Assembly (NCBI RefSeq): GCF_034347385.1
Contig: NZ_CP133777.1
Location: 3,658,001-3,722,000, forward strand
Direction: 5' to 3'
Source: Actimicrobium sp. CCC2.4
GTDB taxonomy: Bacteria; Pseudomonadota; Gammaproteobacteria; Burkholderiales; Burkholderiaceae_D
DNA length: 64,000 nt
Made by a program: the position numbers and the translations under genes. Below, piece after piece: positions 55,797-64,000 of this stretch (positions are counted from its first letter, which is position 1; each line of letters begins with the position of its first letter). The notes beneath the pieces are model-generated. The model saw only the letters and a program-made list of their open reading frames with translations, was not told where the DNA came from and did no database searches.

Positions 55797-56426
55797 ATGC
55801 AGCGATGGCTGCTACTGCTGTTGTGCATTGCCACCACCGGCATCCACGCCGAATCGATCGGCCTGGTCGGACTATTTCCGGGCAAGGCTGTCCTCGTCAT
55901 CGATGGTAGAGCACCCCGCACTTACGCCGTAGGCAGCATGGTCGCCGATGGCGTGCGCCTGACCGGCGTCAGCGACACCAGCGCGACGCTCGACGAACAC
56001 GGCAAGCGCCAGCTGCTGGCCATCGGCACGCATTTCAGCCGCGGCCAGTCGCAAGGCGCCCCCAGCATCACGCTACAGGCGGACAGCCGCGGCCATTTCA
56101 TGGCACAGGGAATGATCAATGGATTGTCGATGCCGATGATGGTCGACACCGGGGCCAGCATGGTGTCGATGTCGGCGCAGGATGCGCGCCGGCTGGGGAT
56201 TGATTACCAGCGTGGCCAACGGATGTTCTCGAACACGGCCAACGGCGTCGTGCCGGTGTTTCTGGTACGCCTCGACACCGTCAGGATTGGCGATCTCGAA
56301 CTGAACGGCGTTGACGGCCTGGTCCAGGAACAGGGCTTGCCGTTTGCGTTGCTCGGCATGTCGTTCCTCAATCGCACGGTGATGCAGCGTGATGGCCAGC
56401 AAATGGTGCTGACCAAGCGCTACTGA
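55797..56426 (+). CDS. Retropepsin-like aspartic protease, periplasmic
   Basis: A 209-residue protein with a signal peptide (MQRWLLLLLCIATTGIHA-ES). The active-site motif MMVDTGASMVSMS (about residue 120) is followed by the LGIDYQRGQ and LLGMSFLNR segments of the clan AA (TIGR02281-type) family. A single active-site Asp per chain implies a homodimer. A TTG 21 bases earlier is an alternative start. The physiological target is unknown. It is convergent with aroG, 8 bp apart. Confidence 0.88.
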   Translation: MQRWLLLLLCIATTGIHAESIGLVGLFPGKAVLVIDGRAPRTYAVGSMVADGVRLTGVSDTSATLDEHGKRQLLAIGTHFSRGQSQGAPSITLQADSRGHFMAQGMINGLSMPMMVDTGASMVSMSAQDARRLGIDYQRGQRMFSNTANGVVPVFLVRLDTVRIGDLELNGVDGLVQEQGLPFALLGMSFLNRTVMQRDGQQMVLTKRY

Positions 56427-56434
56427 TCAACCCG

Positions 56435-57502
56435 TCAAACTTCGCGGACCTTGCCCAGGCGACGCTGGCGCACCGCCTCGGCCAATCCCTCCAACACACC
56501 CACGCTGTCGTCCCAGCTGATGCAGCCATCGGTCACCGATTGGCCGTAGACCAGTTCCTTGCCGGCGATCAGATCCTGCCGGCCGGCCACCAGATGCGAC
56601 TCGATCATCAGGCCCATGATGCGCTCGTCGCCAGCGGCGATCTGTGCAGCGATGTCGGCACAAACCGGGATCTGATTGGCCGGGTTCTTGCTGCTGTTGG
56701 CATGGGACGCATCGACCATCAGGCGCGCCGCCAGGCCGTTGGCAGCGATTTCCTTGCAGGCCTGGTCGACACTGGCTGCATCGAAGTTCGGGGTTTTTCC
56801 GCCGCGCAGGATGATGTGGCAATCTTCATTGCCATTGGTCGAGACAATCGCCGAATGGCCGCCCTTGGTCACCGACAGGAAATGATGCGAGTTCGATGCG
56901 GCCTTGATCGCATCGATGGCAATCTTCACATTGCCGTCGGTACCGTTCTTGAAACCGACCGGGCAGGACAAGCCCGACGCCAGTTCGCGATGGATTTGCG
57001 ATTCGGTGGTGCGGGCGCCGATGGCACCCCAGCTGACCAGGTCGGCGATGTATTGCGGGCTGATCACGTCGAGGAATTCGGTGCCGGCCGGCAGGCCCAG
57101 CTCATTGATTTCCAGCAGCAGTTCACGCGCCATCCGCAAGCCATCGTTGATGCGGAAACTGTTATCCATGAACGGATCGTTGATCAGGCCTTTCCAGCCG
57201 ACCGTGGTGCGCGGTTTTTCGAAATACACCCGCATCACGATTTCGAGTTCCCCGGCAAATTTCTTGCGCGCCTCAACCAGCAGGCGGGCATATTCGAGGG
57301 CGGCTTTCGGATCGTGGATAGAGCAGGGTCCGATGACGACCATCACGCGGTCGTCCTGGCCATGCAGGATGCGGTGTAATGCCGTGCGCGAATCGGCAGC
57401 GACGGTGGCGGCATGCTCGGAGCAGGCGAACTCGCGGATCAGGTGCGAGGGGGGAGTCAGTTCTTTCATTTCTCGAATGCGCAAATCGTCTGTGCGGGGC
57501 AT
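56435..57502 (-). CDS. aroG: 3-deoxy-D-arabino-heptulosonate 7-phosphate synthase (AroG type I)
   Basis: A 355-residue class I alpha DAHP synthase, the first step of aromatic amino acid synthesis from PEP and erythrose 4-phosphate. It shows VVIGPCSIHDPKAALEYA, RVYFEKPRTTVGWKG, the GARTTESQIHRELASG block, and the metal-site Cys and His residues in the expected places. GGAG lies upstream of MPRTDDLRIREM. Expression is predicted to be attenuated by the Phe/Tyr leader peptide and terminator just upstream. Which amino acid inhibits the enzyme was not decided. Confidence 0.95.
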   Translation of the reverse strand: MPRTDDLRIREMKELTPPSHLIREFACSEHAATVAADSRTALHRILHGQDDRVMVVIGPCSIHDPKAALEYARLLVEARKKFAGELEIVMRVYFEKPRTTVGWKGLINDPFMDNSFRINDGLRMARELLLEINELGLPAGTEFLDVISPQYIADLVSWGAIGARTTESQIHRELASGLSCPVGFKNGTDGNVKIAIDAIKAASNSHHFLSVTKGGHSAIVSTNGNEDCHIILRGGKTPNFDAASVDQACKEIAANGLAARLMVDASHANSSKNPANQIPVCADIAAQIAAGDERIMGLMIESHLVAGRQDLIAGKELVYGQSVTDGCISWDDSVGVLEGLAEAVRQRRLGKVREV

Positions 57503-57548
57503 GGTGTTCTCCAGTCTGGAAAGATAAATCGTATGAAAATCCGGAAAT

Positions 57549-57576
57549 AAAAAAACCGCCATCGCTGGCGGTTTTT
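57549..57576 (-). terminator. aroG attenuator terminator
   Basis: The minus strand carries CCGCCA, a GCGA loop and TGGCGG followed by seven Ts, with five As in front. It lies 16 nt after the leader-peptide stop and 47 nt before the aroG ATG, so it would stop transcription ahead of aroG. GGCGGT within the leader (about 57635-57630) can pair with ACCGCC of the terminator's 5' arm, giving an antiterminator. Confidence 0.85.
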
Positions 57577-57591
57577 AAGGAATCTGGTTGG

Positions 57592-57690
57592 TTACGCTGT
57601 TCTTGCTTTTACGTGTACCTTCCGCATTTCCACCGCCTTCGGGCTGGAGTCGCTAAAGTAAAAATAAAAGAAAAAGTGGCGTGATGGCAT
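57592..57690 (-). CDS. Phe/Tyr-rich leader peptide controlling aroG
   Basis: A 32-codon open frame whose residues 5-12 read HFFFYFYF, seven consecutive aromatic Phe/Tyr codons, encoded 108 nt downstream of the tldD boundary. It ends in TAA 16 nt before an intrinsic terminator. A stall at Phe or Tyr codons would free GGCGGT further down the leader to form the antiterminator. A weak promoter candidate (TTGCCA, 17 nt, CACTAT) lies about 65 nt upstream of the ATG. No clear ribosome site is seen before the ATG. The design is that of the enteric pheA leader, here ahead of a DAHP synthase. Confidence 0.8.
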   Translation of the reverse strand: MPSRHFFFYFYFSDSSPKAVEMRKVHVKARTA

Positions 57691-57798
57691 GAGGTCGCAA
57701 GCTTTGGTTGATGACTATTTTTAGTTTAACGATAGTGCAGTAAAACATCCGGCTTGGCAAGCGCGGTGGCGGGTTAATTTTACGAACAGCGGTCGACG

Positions 57799-59259
57799 CT
57801 AGGCCGTCCCGCCCACCGTCACCCCATCGATACGCAAGGTCGGCTGCCCGACCCCGACCGGCAGGCTCTGCCCATCCTTGCCGCAAACGCCGACACCGCT
57901 GTCGAGCCGCATGTCGTTGCCGACCATCGAGACCCGGTTCAGCACGTCCGGTCCGTTACCGATCAGCGTCGCGCCCTTAACCGGATAAGTGACCTTGCCG
58001 TCTTCGATCATGTACGCCTCGCTGGCCGAGAACACGAACTTGCCGTTGGTAATGTCGACCTGACCGCCACCGAAATTGACCGCATACAAACCGTGTTTGA
58101 CCGAGGCCAGAATTTCGGCCGGATCCTTGTCGCCGCCCAGCATGTAGGTGTTGGTCATGCGCGGCATCGGCAGGTGCGCAAACGATTCGCGTCTGGCATT
58201 GCCGGTGACCGGCATCTTCATCAGGCGCGCGTTCATCGTGTCCTGGATATAGCCTTTCAGGATGCCATCCTCGATCAGGGTCGTGCACCGGGTCGGATTG
58301 CCTTCGTCGTCGATATTGAGCGAACCGCGCCGGTCGGCAATCGTGCCGTCATCGACCACGGTGACGCCTTTGGCGGCGACCCGCTCGCCTATCCTGCCGG
58401 CGAAGGTGCTGGACCCCTTGCGATTGAAATCGCCTTCGAGGCCGTGACCGATCGCTTCATGTAGCAGGATGCCGGGCCAGCCGGGACCTAGCACAACCGT
58501 CATCGGACCGGCCGGTGCCGGCCGGGCGTCGAGATTGACCAGCGCCGCGTCGACCGCTTCGGTAGCGTAACTTTCAAGTACCGCATCCGTAAAATAGCCA
58601 TAGCCGAAACGCCCGCCACCGCCCGCCGAGCCGGTTTCGCGGCGGCCATTCTGTTCGGCGATCACAGTGACCGAGAGCCGCACCAGCGGCCGGATATCGG
58701 CAGCCAGCACGCCATCACTGCGCAGCACCAGCACGACATCGTATTCGGCAGCCAGGCCGGCCATCACCTGCACGATGCGCGGGTCGCGCGCGCGCGCCAT
58801 GCGTTCGATCCGTTCGAGCAAGCGCACCTTGCCGGCAGCGTCCAGCGAGTCCAGCGGATCGTGCGGCAGATACAAATCCCGCCCACCGGCCGGCTGATGC
58901 GTGCCGGCGACCTTGACCTTGCCGGCGCCCTGGCGCGCAATCGTGCGCGTCGCGGCAGCGGCTTCCAGCAAGGCGACTTCGGAGATCTCGTCGGAATACG
59001 CAAAGGCGGTCTTGTCGCCCGACACCGCCCGCACGCCGACTCCCTGGTCGATCGAAAAACTGCCGCTCTTGACGATGCCTTCTTCCAGGCTCCAGCTCTC
59101 GCTTTTGGTCGACTGGAAATACAGGTCGGCGTAATCAACCTTGTGGGTGAACATCGTGCCGATGGCCTTGAGCAGTTTGCCCTCGTCGAGACCGAACGGC
59201 GTCAGCAGCACGTCGCGCGCTACGGCCAGGTTGGAAAAATTCGGTACGAACAGGTTCAT
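57799..59259 (-). CDS. tldD: Metalloprotease TldD
   Basis: A 486-residue TldD/PmbA-family protease subunit that, with TldE/PmbA, trims peptides such as microcin precursors and gyrase poisons. Zinc motif [12 protein letters not shown] lies mid-protein. [25 protein letters not shown] and the C-terminal [17 protein letters not shown] are typical. It lies between the nitrilase-family gene (39 nt) and aroG. No tldE is in the window. Confidence 0.95.
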   Translation of the reverse strand: MNLFVPNFSNLAVARDVLLTPFGLDEGKLLKAIGTMFTHKVDYADLYFQSTKSESWSLEEGIVKSGSFSIDQGVGVRAVSGDKTAFAYSDEISEVALLEAAAATRTIARQGAGKVKVAGTHQPAGGRDLYLPHDPLDSLDAAGKVRLLERIERMARARDPRIVQVMAGLAAEYDVVLVLRSDGVLAADIRPLVRLSVTVIAEQNGRRETGSAGGGGRFGYGYFTDAVLESYATEAVDAALVNLDARPAPAGPMTVVLGPGWPGILLHEAIGHGLEGDFNRKGSSTFAGRIGERVAAKGVTVVDDGTIADRRGSLNIDDEGNPTRCTTLIEDGILKGYIQDTMNARLMKMPVTGNARRESFAHLPMPRMTNTYMLGGDKDPAEILASVKHGLYAVNFGGGQVDITNGKFVFSASEAYMIEDGKVTYPVKGATLIGNGPDVLNRVSMVGNDMRLDSGVGVCGKDGQSLPVGVGQPTLRIDGVTVGGTA

Positions 59260-59298
59260 GGGGCGGGGACTTTGCAGATGACGGGGGAATGGATCGGA

Positions 59299-60123
59299 TC
59301 AGAGACGGCGGTGCTGCAGTGCCGGCAAACTGGCGCGCACCTCTGCAAGATAACTGGGTTCGACCTGGCCGAATACAAGTCCTTCGCCTTCGGGCAGGAC
59401 ATCGCAGATCTTGCCCCAGGGATCGATCAGCATGCTGTGGCCCCAGGTACGGCGACCGTTTTCATGGCGACCGCCCTGCCCTGACGCCAGCACGTAACAC
59501 TGGTTTTCGATGGCGCGGGCGCGCAGCAGGATTTCCCAGTGGGCCTGGCCGGTCGTATAGGTGAACGCCGCCGGCACCACGATCAGTGCACAGCTGCCCA
59601 TCGCCCTGTACATCTCCGGAAAGCGCAGGTCATAACAGACCGACAGCCCGACCCGGCCACAGGGCGCATCGAAGGTGGTGACGTCGGCACCGCGCGCGAT
59701 CGTGCGGGCTTCATCGTAGGCTTCGGCACCGCTGGAAAAACTGAACAGGTGGATCTTGTCGTACCGCACTACCAGTTCGCCGGCCGGGTTGTAGACCAGC
59801 GTGGTATTGCGGATCTTGCCGGCCTCGGCTGCCACCATCGGCAGCGTGCCGCCGATCAGCCAGATGCCGTGTTCGCGCGCCATGCCGGCCATCGCCTGCT
59901 GGATCGGACCGCCATCGACGACTTCGGCCAGCGCGATCTTGTCGGTCTCGTGCATGCCCATCACCGGCCAGTACTCAGGCAACAGTACCAGCTGCGCGCC
60001 GCGTGCGGCGGCGTCTGCCACCAGTCGCGCGGCGGCTTTCAGGTTTTGTGCGACCGATGCCGTCGAGACCATCTGGATTGCGGCAATCGGGAAAGGCGCG
60101 CTCTGTGGCGATTGATTGTTCAT
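59299..60123 (-). CDS. Nitrilase-superfamily carbon-nitrogen hydrolase (Nit1/omega-amidase-like)
   Basis: A 274-residue CN-hydrolase. The Glu-Lys-Cys triad is visible as E in VLLPEYWPV, K in RYDKIHLFSF and C in GLSVCYDLRFPEMYR. The segment QAHWEILLRARAIENQCYVLAS is typical of the Nit branch, which includes deaminated-glutathione amidases. It lies 3 nt from yhdP and 39 nt before tldD, an operon order common in beta-proteobacteria. Confidence 0.9.
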   Translation of the reverse strand: MNNQSPQSAPFPIAAIQMVSTASVAQNLKAAARLVADAAARGAQLVLLPEYWPVMGMHETDKIALAEVVDGGPIQQAMAGMAREHGIWLIGGTLPMVAAEAGKIRNTTLVYNPAGELVVRYDKIHLFSFSSGAEAYDEARTIARGADVTTFDAPCGRVGLSVCYDLRFPEMYRAMGSCALIVVPAAFTYTTGQAHWEILLRARAIENQCYVLASGQGGRHENGRRTWGHSMLIDPWGKICDVLPEGEGLVFGQVEPSYLAEVRASLPALQHRRL

Positions 60124-60126
60124 GGC

Positions 60127-63100
60127 TTATCCTTTTCGGGCGGGCTTGTCTGATGCGGGTGCCGGCTCAACCGGCGCACCGGTCTTGCGATCGAGCTTGG
60201 TCACCAGCGGATCTTTCCAGGGACCGGTGATCGCGTACTCGAAGGTGAACGCGCGCATCAGCGGGTCGCGCAGGAACAGTTGCGCCAGGAAGGAGCCTAC
60301 GCCTATTACCGGGTTCACCGCCAGCGCGTAGACCACCGACGCCGCACCAACATTGATTTCCGGCAGGACGGCGACATGCAGGTTTTGCGTCTCGGCAGCA
60401 AAATTTACCGTACCGTCAAGCAGCACCGTCGCGTTCACGCTGCGCATCTTGAAATTGCTGGTACTGGCGACGCCATGCGCGATGGCGGCATTGGCATTGA
60501 TACCGTCGAAGGCAAAGCCTTCCGAAAACACGTCGCGAAAATCCAGCGTCAGCCGGCGCGGCAGCGATTGCAGGCTGAGTACACCAAGCAGTTTGGCCGC
60601 ACCCGGGTCGACCTTCAGGAATTGTCCGGCGGCCAGGTCAAGCTGGATCTGGCCGCTCAAACTCGGAATGTCGAGCGAAAAAGGGACACCATCCCAGGTC
60701 AGGTCGCCTTCCATCTTGCCTTTTCCACCGCGCAAAACGTTGTCGAACCCGAACCGGGCCAGCAATTTCCCGGCATCGGCGATTTCGAGGGAGTAGACCA
60801 GATGGCTGTTGCTGTTGCCGGCAACGCTGGTGAACTTGCCGCTGGCCGTGAGCGCGCCGTCCGGATTGGCAATCGACAGCTTGCTGATGCGCCATTCGCT
60901 GCCGGTGGTGCCGGGCACATTGTTGGCCAGCAATTCGACCCGGCCAAACGGCTTGCCGACCAGCTGGAAATTCTCGGCGATGATATCGAGTGCCGGCATT
61001 TGCGTGGCAGTGTCCTTGTCTTCCAGCAGGTCGGTGACCTGGGTTGCCGCCGACTGCGGAATGCTCAACATCGACAAGCGTGCCGTGACCTTGCCGAGAC
61101 CGCGTCCGGAGGGCGCTTCGACCCAGGTCAGATAGCCGGATGCCTGGCCGGAATCGATATTGGCTTGCCAGACGTTTTTCAGCCGCGACATGCCGACCAC
61201 CACGTTGTCGAGCTTCTTGCCGGAGATGATCAGTTCGGTCGCACGGGCGGCCATCACGTCAGGTTCGATGAACTGGGCCAGATCGATGTCATCCGCAGCA
61301 ACCGGCATCACCGCGACCTCACGTGGTTTTTCGGTCGTGCTCACCGACGACACCAGCGCCCGCCAGTCGTCGATGTTGAGCGTGCGCAGGCTGACATTAA
61401 GATGCAGGCCCTCGTCCGGTTCGGGCGGTGGCGAATTGACACCGATACCGCCCTGCACCACGCGCCAGGCGGCATGTTTTTCTACTGCCCGGGTGCGCAG
61501 ATAGCGCGCAGAGACGGCGCTGCCGATCGATAGCTTGATGGTTTCGCGCAACTTGGGCGTGCCGTCGGACGGCAAATCGGTCATCTCGAAACGCAACGGC
61601 AAGCTGTCAGCCGCGCTCTTGCGCAGCGGTGCCGGCAAGTCGAGGGCGATTCCCTGCAGACTGGATTCGACGATGACTTCCGCCAACTGTTTTTTGACGC
61701 TGATGGTGGCGCTGTAGCGGCTGGTGCCGGAGATCTTTTGCAGCAGGCGCTGCAGCGCTGCATCGGGATAGTTTCTGCGCAAGCCGTCTGCCGTGACGCT
61801 GCCATCGGCCTTGACGATGATGTTGCCATCCGGCTGGGAACCGCCGGTGATGCTGGTTGGCGCGCCAAGAAAGCCGGCCTTGACGCCATTGAGCGTGAAG
61901 CCTTTTTCATTGAATTCGAGCTTGCCGGTGGTCTGGCCCAGCAGCGGTATGGCATTTTGCAAGGTCACGTCATTATTGAGAAATTGCAGCGTGCCGGTGA
62001 CCTTGGCATCGATCATGTGGTCCAGCGGCAAGCGCAGCTTGAGCGCCAGTCTGGCCTGACCGGCGGCTTTGGTGTCGTCGGTAAAGTGCCCTATCCACTC
62101 GAGTACCGGACTGGCATTGACGTAACGCACCATGTCCTGCAATTTGCCATTGGCTTCGCCATCGATCTCGAGTTGCGGGTCCGGCGATAGCAAGTCAGGT
62201 ACCACCGCCCTGACCTTGGCCAGTGCGACCTCTTGCGTCGACGCACTGTCGGCGCGAATGTCCAGCCGGGTCCGGTCGATGCTGAGCGTACCGTGGATTT
62301 TTTCGAGTAAGGGCCACAGCGGCGCCTTGCCGTCGGGACCGAAGAAACCGGGGTCGTACAGCATGGCGCCGTTATCGATTTTGGCGCTGACGGTGAAGAT
62401 GCCTTTGGGCTTGTCGGAGGGCCGGTTGGCAGCGAACGGAAATTCGGCCAGGTCGCCCTTGAGCCGGACCACGACATCCCTGGCCTGACCCTGCTGCAGC
62501 GCGCCGGTCAGCCAGGTCCGCAGCGGCCCCGGGGTCTGCAGCGGCAGGTAGCGGGCCACCCGGTTGATGTCGAGCGAAGCGATATTGGCGGTCATGTCGA
62601 TCGTGCCCGGTGCCGCATCATCAGCCAGCAACGAGATCAGATGATTGCCGCTGGCCTTGACCCGCAAGCCGTCCTGCACGACGTCGAGCTGATCGACCTG
62701 CAACAGTAACTGGTCATTGCTCTGGAATGCCCAGCGCGATTGCATCGTCAGCTGCTCGAACGGCACCACAGGATCGGGCAGGTATCCGGGCAGGCGCACC
62801 GTGAATTGTTTTGCATCCAGATTGAGCGTGCCGCGCCGCTCGGAGGCGTCGATGGACCCGCTCAGGTTATCGAAACCCGGAATCGCGGGTACCGCAGCGA
62901 GCGCCGGACTGCCGGCCGAACGTGGCTGCGCAGCCCGGGCCGGCTGGGCGCTCAGGCTCAGGCCGGCGAACTTGCCCTTCACGCTGTAGGTCGAGATGGC
63001 CGGATACGCGCCTTGCCAGCTGGCCTGGAAATCCTGCAACTGACCGCGCGGTGCGAAGTCGGCCAGCATCTGCTGTTGCGCGGCCGGCAGCGGCAGGCGT

Positions 63101-64000
63101 TCGACCAGACTGGCCAGTGTGGCAAGGTCGAGCAAGCGGGCCTCGATCTGGAATTTTTCCGGCGCGGAGGCTGTCGCAGCGGTGTAGGTTTCGGTAATCG
63201 TGGTCAGCGGCAGTTGCAGGCCATCCTCGGTCTCCATCGAAAAATCCGTCAGTGCAATAGTGTGTCCGTGCACGCCGAAAGTCGGAATACCGATAGCCGT
63301 TCTCGCATTGAGTGCTTCGCGCACCGCAATGCGACCGCTGGCACGCTTGAGGTTGAGCGGCTGGAGATCCGGGCGCAAACGGGTGGCAATCCCGGCGACA
63401 TCCAGATCGGCGGTCAGGTTGACGACGCGGGCCCGGTCGATATTGAGCCAGGCCCGCACCGATCCGCGCGCGCTTTGCACATCAACCGGAAAATCGACCC
63501 AGGTTTTCCAGGCGGCCAGGTCGGCCTCGCGCAAATCGGCATACAGTTCGCCGCGCCACTGACGCGCATCGGAAACGGCGTTACCAAAGTGCGGATGGCT
63601 GAAAGTGGCGCGCACATCCAGCGGCGCGGCCAGCGTGGCTGGCGGCACCGCCTTGAACGCGACCTGATGATCGTGCCAGCTGTTGCGCAACGTGAAGTCG
63701 ACCTGCTGCAGGATCAGTTCCGGTGCGCCGCGTTGCTGATCGATCCAGTGAATCCGGCCGGCGCGGATGACGATTTCGTTTTGCGCCAGAATCCAGTCGG
63801 CCGCGGCACTGTCGCCCGGCTTGCCGCTGTCGATGGCGATGCCGGCGACCAGGAAGCGGCCCTGCGGATCGCGCACGATATCGATGTCGGGCTGGTCGAG
63901 TGCCAGCCGGCGCAACCGCAGGTCGGCCACGGCCAGACTCCACCATGACAGCGTTGCTTCGACTTTGGGCAGGGTCAGTGCCGCCTCGCCGCGCCGGTCG
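60127..64000 (-). CDS. yhdP: YhdP-family AsmA-like envelope protein (5' end missing)
   Basis: The frame is open to the right edge, where residues such as LTLPKVEATLSWWSLAVADL continue the protein, so the true N-terminus (with its TM anchor) lies outside. About 1290 residues are visible; the family is about 1250-1400, so little is missing. Repeated beta-strand-rich AsmA/DUF3971-type segments fill it. The C-terminal part (LLGVLSLQSLPRRLTLDFRDVFSEGFAFDGI) is the AsmA_2 hallmark. YhdP-like proteins carry phospholipid between inner and outer membranes. It is the first visible gene of yhdP-nit-tldD. Confidence 0.93.
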   Translation of the reverse strand, partial: DRRGEAALTLPKVEATLSWWSLAVADLRLRRLALDQPDIDIVRDPQGRFLVAGIAIDSGKPGDSAAADWILAQNEIVIRAGRIHWIDQQRGAPELILQQVDFTLRNSWHDHQVAFKAVPPATLAAPLDVRATFSHPHFGNAVSDARQWRGELYADLREADLAAWKTWVDFPVDVQSARGSVRAWLNIDRARVVNLTADLDVAGIATRLRPDLQPLNLKRASGRIAVREALNARTAIGIPTFGVHGHTIALTDFSMETEDGLQLPLTTITETYTAATASAPEKFQIEARLLDLATLASLVERLPLPAAQQQMLADFAPRGQLQDFQASWQGAYPAISTYSVKGKFAGLSLSAQPARAAQPRSAGSPALAAVPAIPGFDNLSGSIDASERRGTLNLDAKQFTVRLPGYLPDPVVPFEQLTMQSRWAFQSNDQLLLQVDQLDVVQDGLRVKASGNHLISLLADDAAPGTIDMTANIASLDINRVARYLPLQTPGPLRTWLTGALQQGQARDVVVRLKGDLAEFPFAANRPSDKPKGIFTVSAKIDNGAMLYDPGFFGPDGKAPLWPLLEKIHGTLSIDRTRLDIRADSASTQEVALAKVRAVVPDLLSPDPQLEIDGEANGKLQDMVRYVNASPVLEWIGHFTDDTKAAGQARLALKLRLPLDHMIDAKVTGTLQFLNNDVTLQNAIPLLGQTTGKLEFNEKGFTLNGVKAGFLGAPTSITGGSQPDGNIIVKADGSVTADGLRRNYPDAALQRLLQKISGTSRYSATISVKKQLAEVIVESSLQGIALDLPAPLRKSAADSLPLRFEMTDLPSDGTPKLRETIKLSIGSAVSARYLRTRAVEKHAAWRVVQGGIGVNSPPPEPDEGLHLNVSLRTLNIDDWRALVSSVSTTEKPREVAVMPVAADDIDLAQFIEPDVMAARATELIISGKKLDNVVVGMSRLKNVWQANIDSGQASGYLTWVEAPSGRGLGKVTARLSMLSIPQSAATQVTDLLEDKDTATQMPALDIIAENFQLVGKPFGRVELLANNVPGTTGSEWRISKLSIANPDGALTASGKFTSVAGNSNSHLVYSLEIADAGKLLARFGFDNVLRGGKGKMEGDLTWDGVPFSLDIPSLSGQIQLDLAAGQFLKVDPGAAKLLGVLSLQSLPRRLTLDFRDVFSEGFAFDGINANAAIAHGVASTSNFKMRSVNATVLLDGTVNFAAETQNLHVAVLPEINVGAASVVYALAVNPVIGVGSFLAQLFLRDPLMRAFTFEYAITGPWKDPLVTKLDRKTGAPVEPAPASDKPARKG

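Noticed and set aside
57379-57684. Plus-strand open frame across the aroG leader
   Set aside because: It overlaps the antisense of aroG and the attenuator. The minus-strand leader peptide, terminator and spacing explain the region better.

Overview
The window is about 62% GC chromosomal DNA from a betaproteobacterium, most likely order Burkholderiales and probably family Oxalobacteraceae. This rests on the yhdP-nit-tldD-aroG gene order, the argF/argG, rsgA and orn neighbourhoods, the kynBUA operon, and dispersed GGTGCAAT...ATTGCACC palindromes. The family is inferred from gene content and not proven. No rRNA, tRNA, CRISPR array, prophage or transposase was found. The genes at both ends run off the window.

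Layout. 1-4151: end of an RND efflux pump operon (inner-membrane pump plus outer-membrane factor). 4268-7121: dicarboxylate carrier DctA, a DUF2721 membrane protein and 3-hydroxybutyrate dehydrogenase. 7313-11865: a CHASE/PAS histidine kinase, a NarL-type regulator and a Crp/Fnr-type regulator. 12242-14525: a small exported protein and a LytS/LytR-type pair. 14607-19303: a PAS-GGDEF protein whose end overlaps a kynB-kynU-kynA tryptophan-degradation operon. 19434-35920: a guanidine regulon, all on the minus strand. 36168-42644: a GGDEF-EAL receptor, an Nramp metal transporter, a thiolase and oligoribonuclease. 42701-48041: M48 peptidase, pterin dehydratase, rsgA, argF, argG, ppnP. 48200-53975: an iron alcohol dehydrogenase and a kinase/receiver/EAL operon. 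54057-64000: murB, yajQ, a retropepsin-like protease, aroG with a leader-peptide attenuator, tldD, a nitrilase-family amidohydrolase and yhdP.

The main result is the guanidine regulon. Two minus-strand guanidine-I (ykkC) riboswitches, at about 25.53-25.64 kb and 35.73-35.86 kb, each lie just downstream of a good sigma-54 -24/-12 promoter. The 35.8 kb switch heads an ABC permease, an ABC ATPase, two carboxyguanidine-deiminase-type proteins (DUF1989) and a biotin-dependent guanidine/urea carboxylase. An outer-membrane protein and allophanate hydrolase follow. Together these are a complete route from guanidine to ammonia. The 25.5 kb switch heads seven tightly packed genes: the solute-binding protein missing from the first operon, a membrane di-iron desaturase/hydroxylase, a short-chain dehydrogenase, an EamA permease, a creatininase-family amidohydrolase, a metallo-beta-lactamase-fold hydrolase and an unknown protein. 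I infer that this second operon unpacks a substituted guanidine and feeds free guanidine to the first, under joint control by nitrogen limitation and guanidine.

The second regulatory find is upstream of aroG. A 32-codon leader peptide carries a Phe/Phe/Phe/Tyr/Phe/Tyr/Phe run and is followed by an intrinsic terminator, which is the layout of an amino-acid attenuator.
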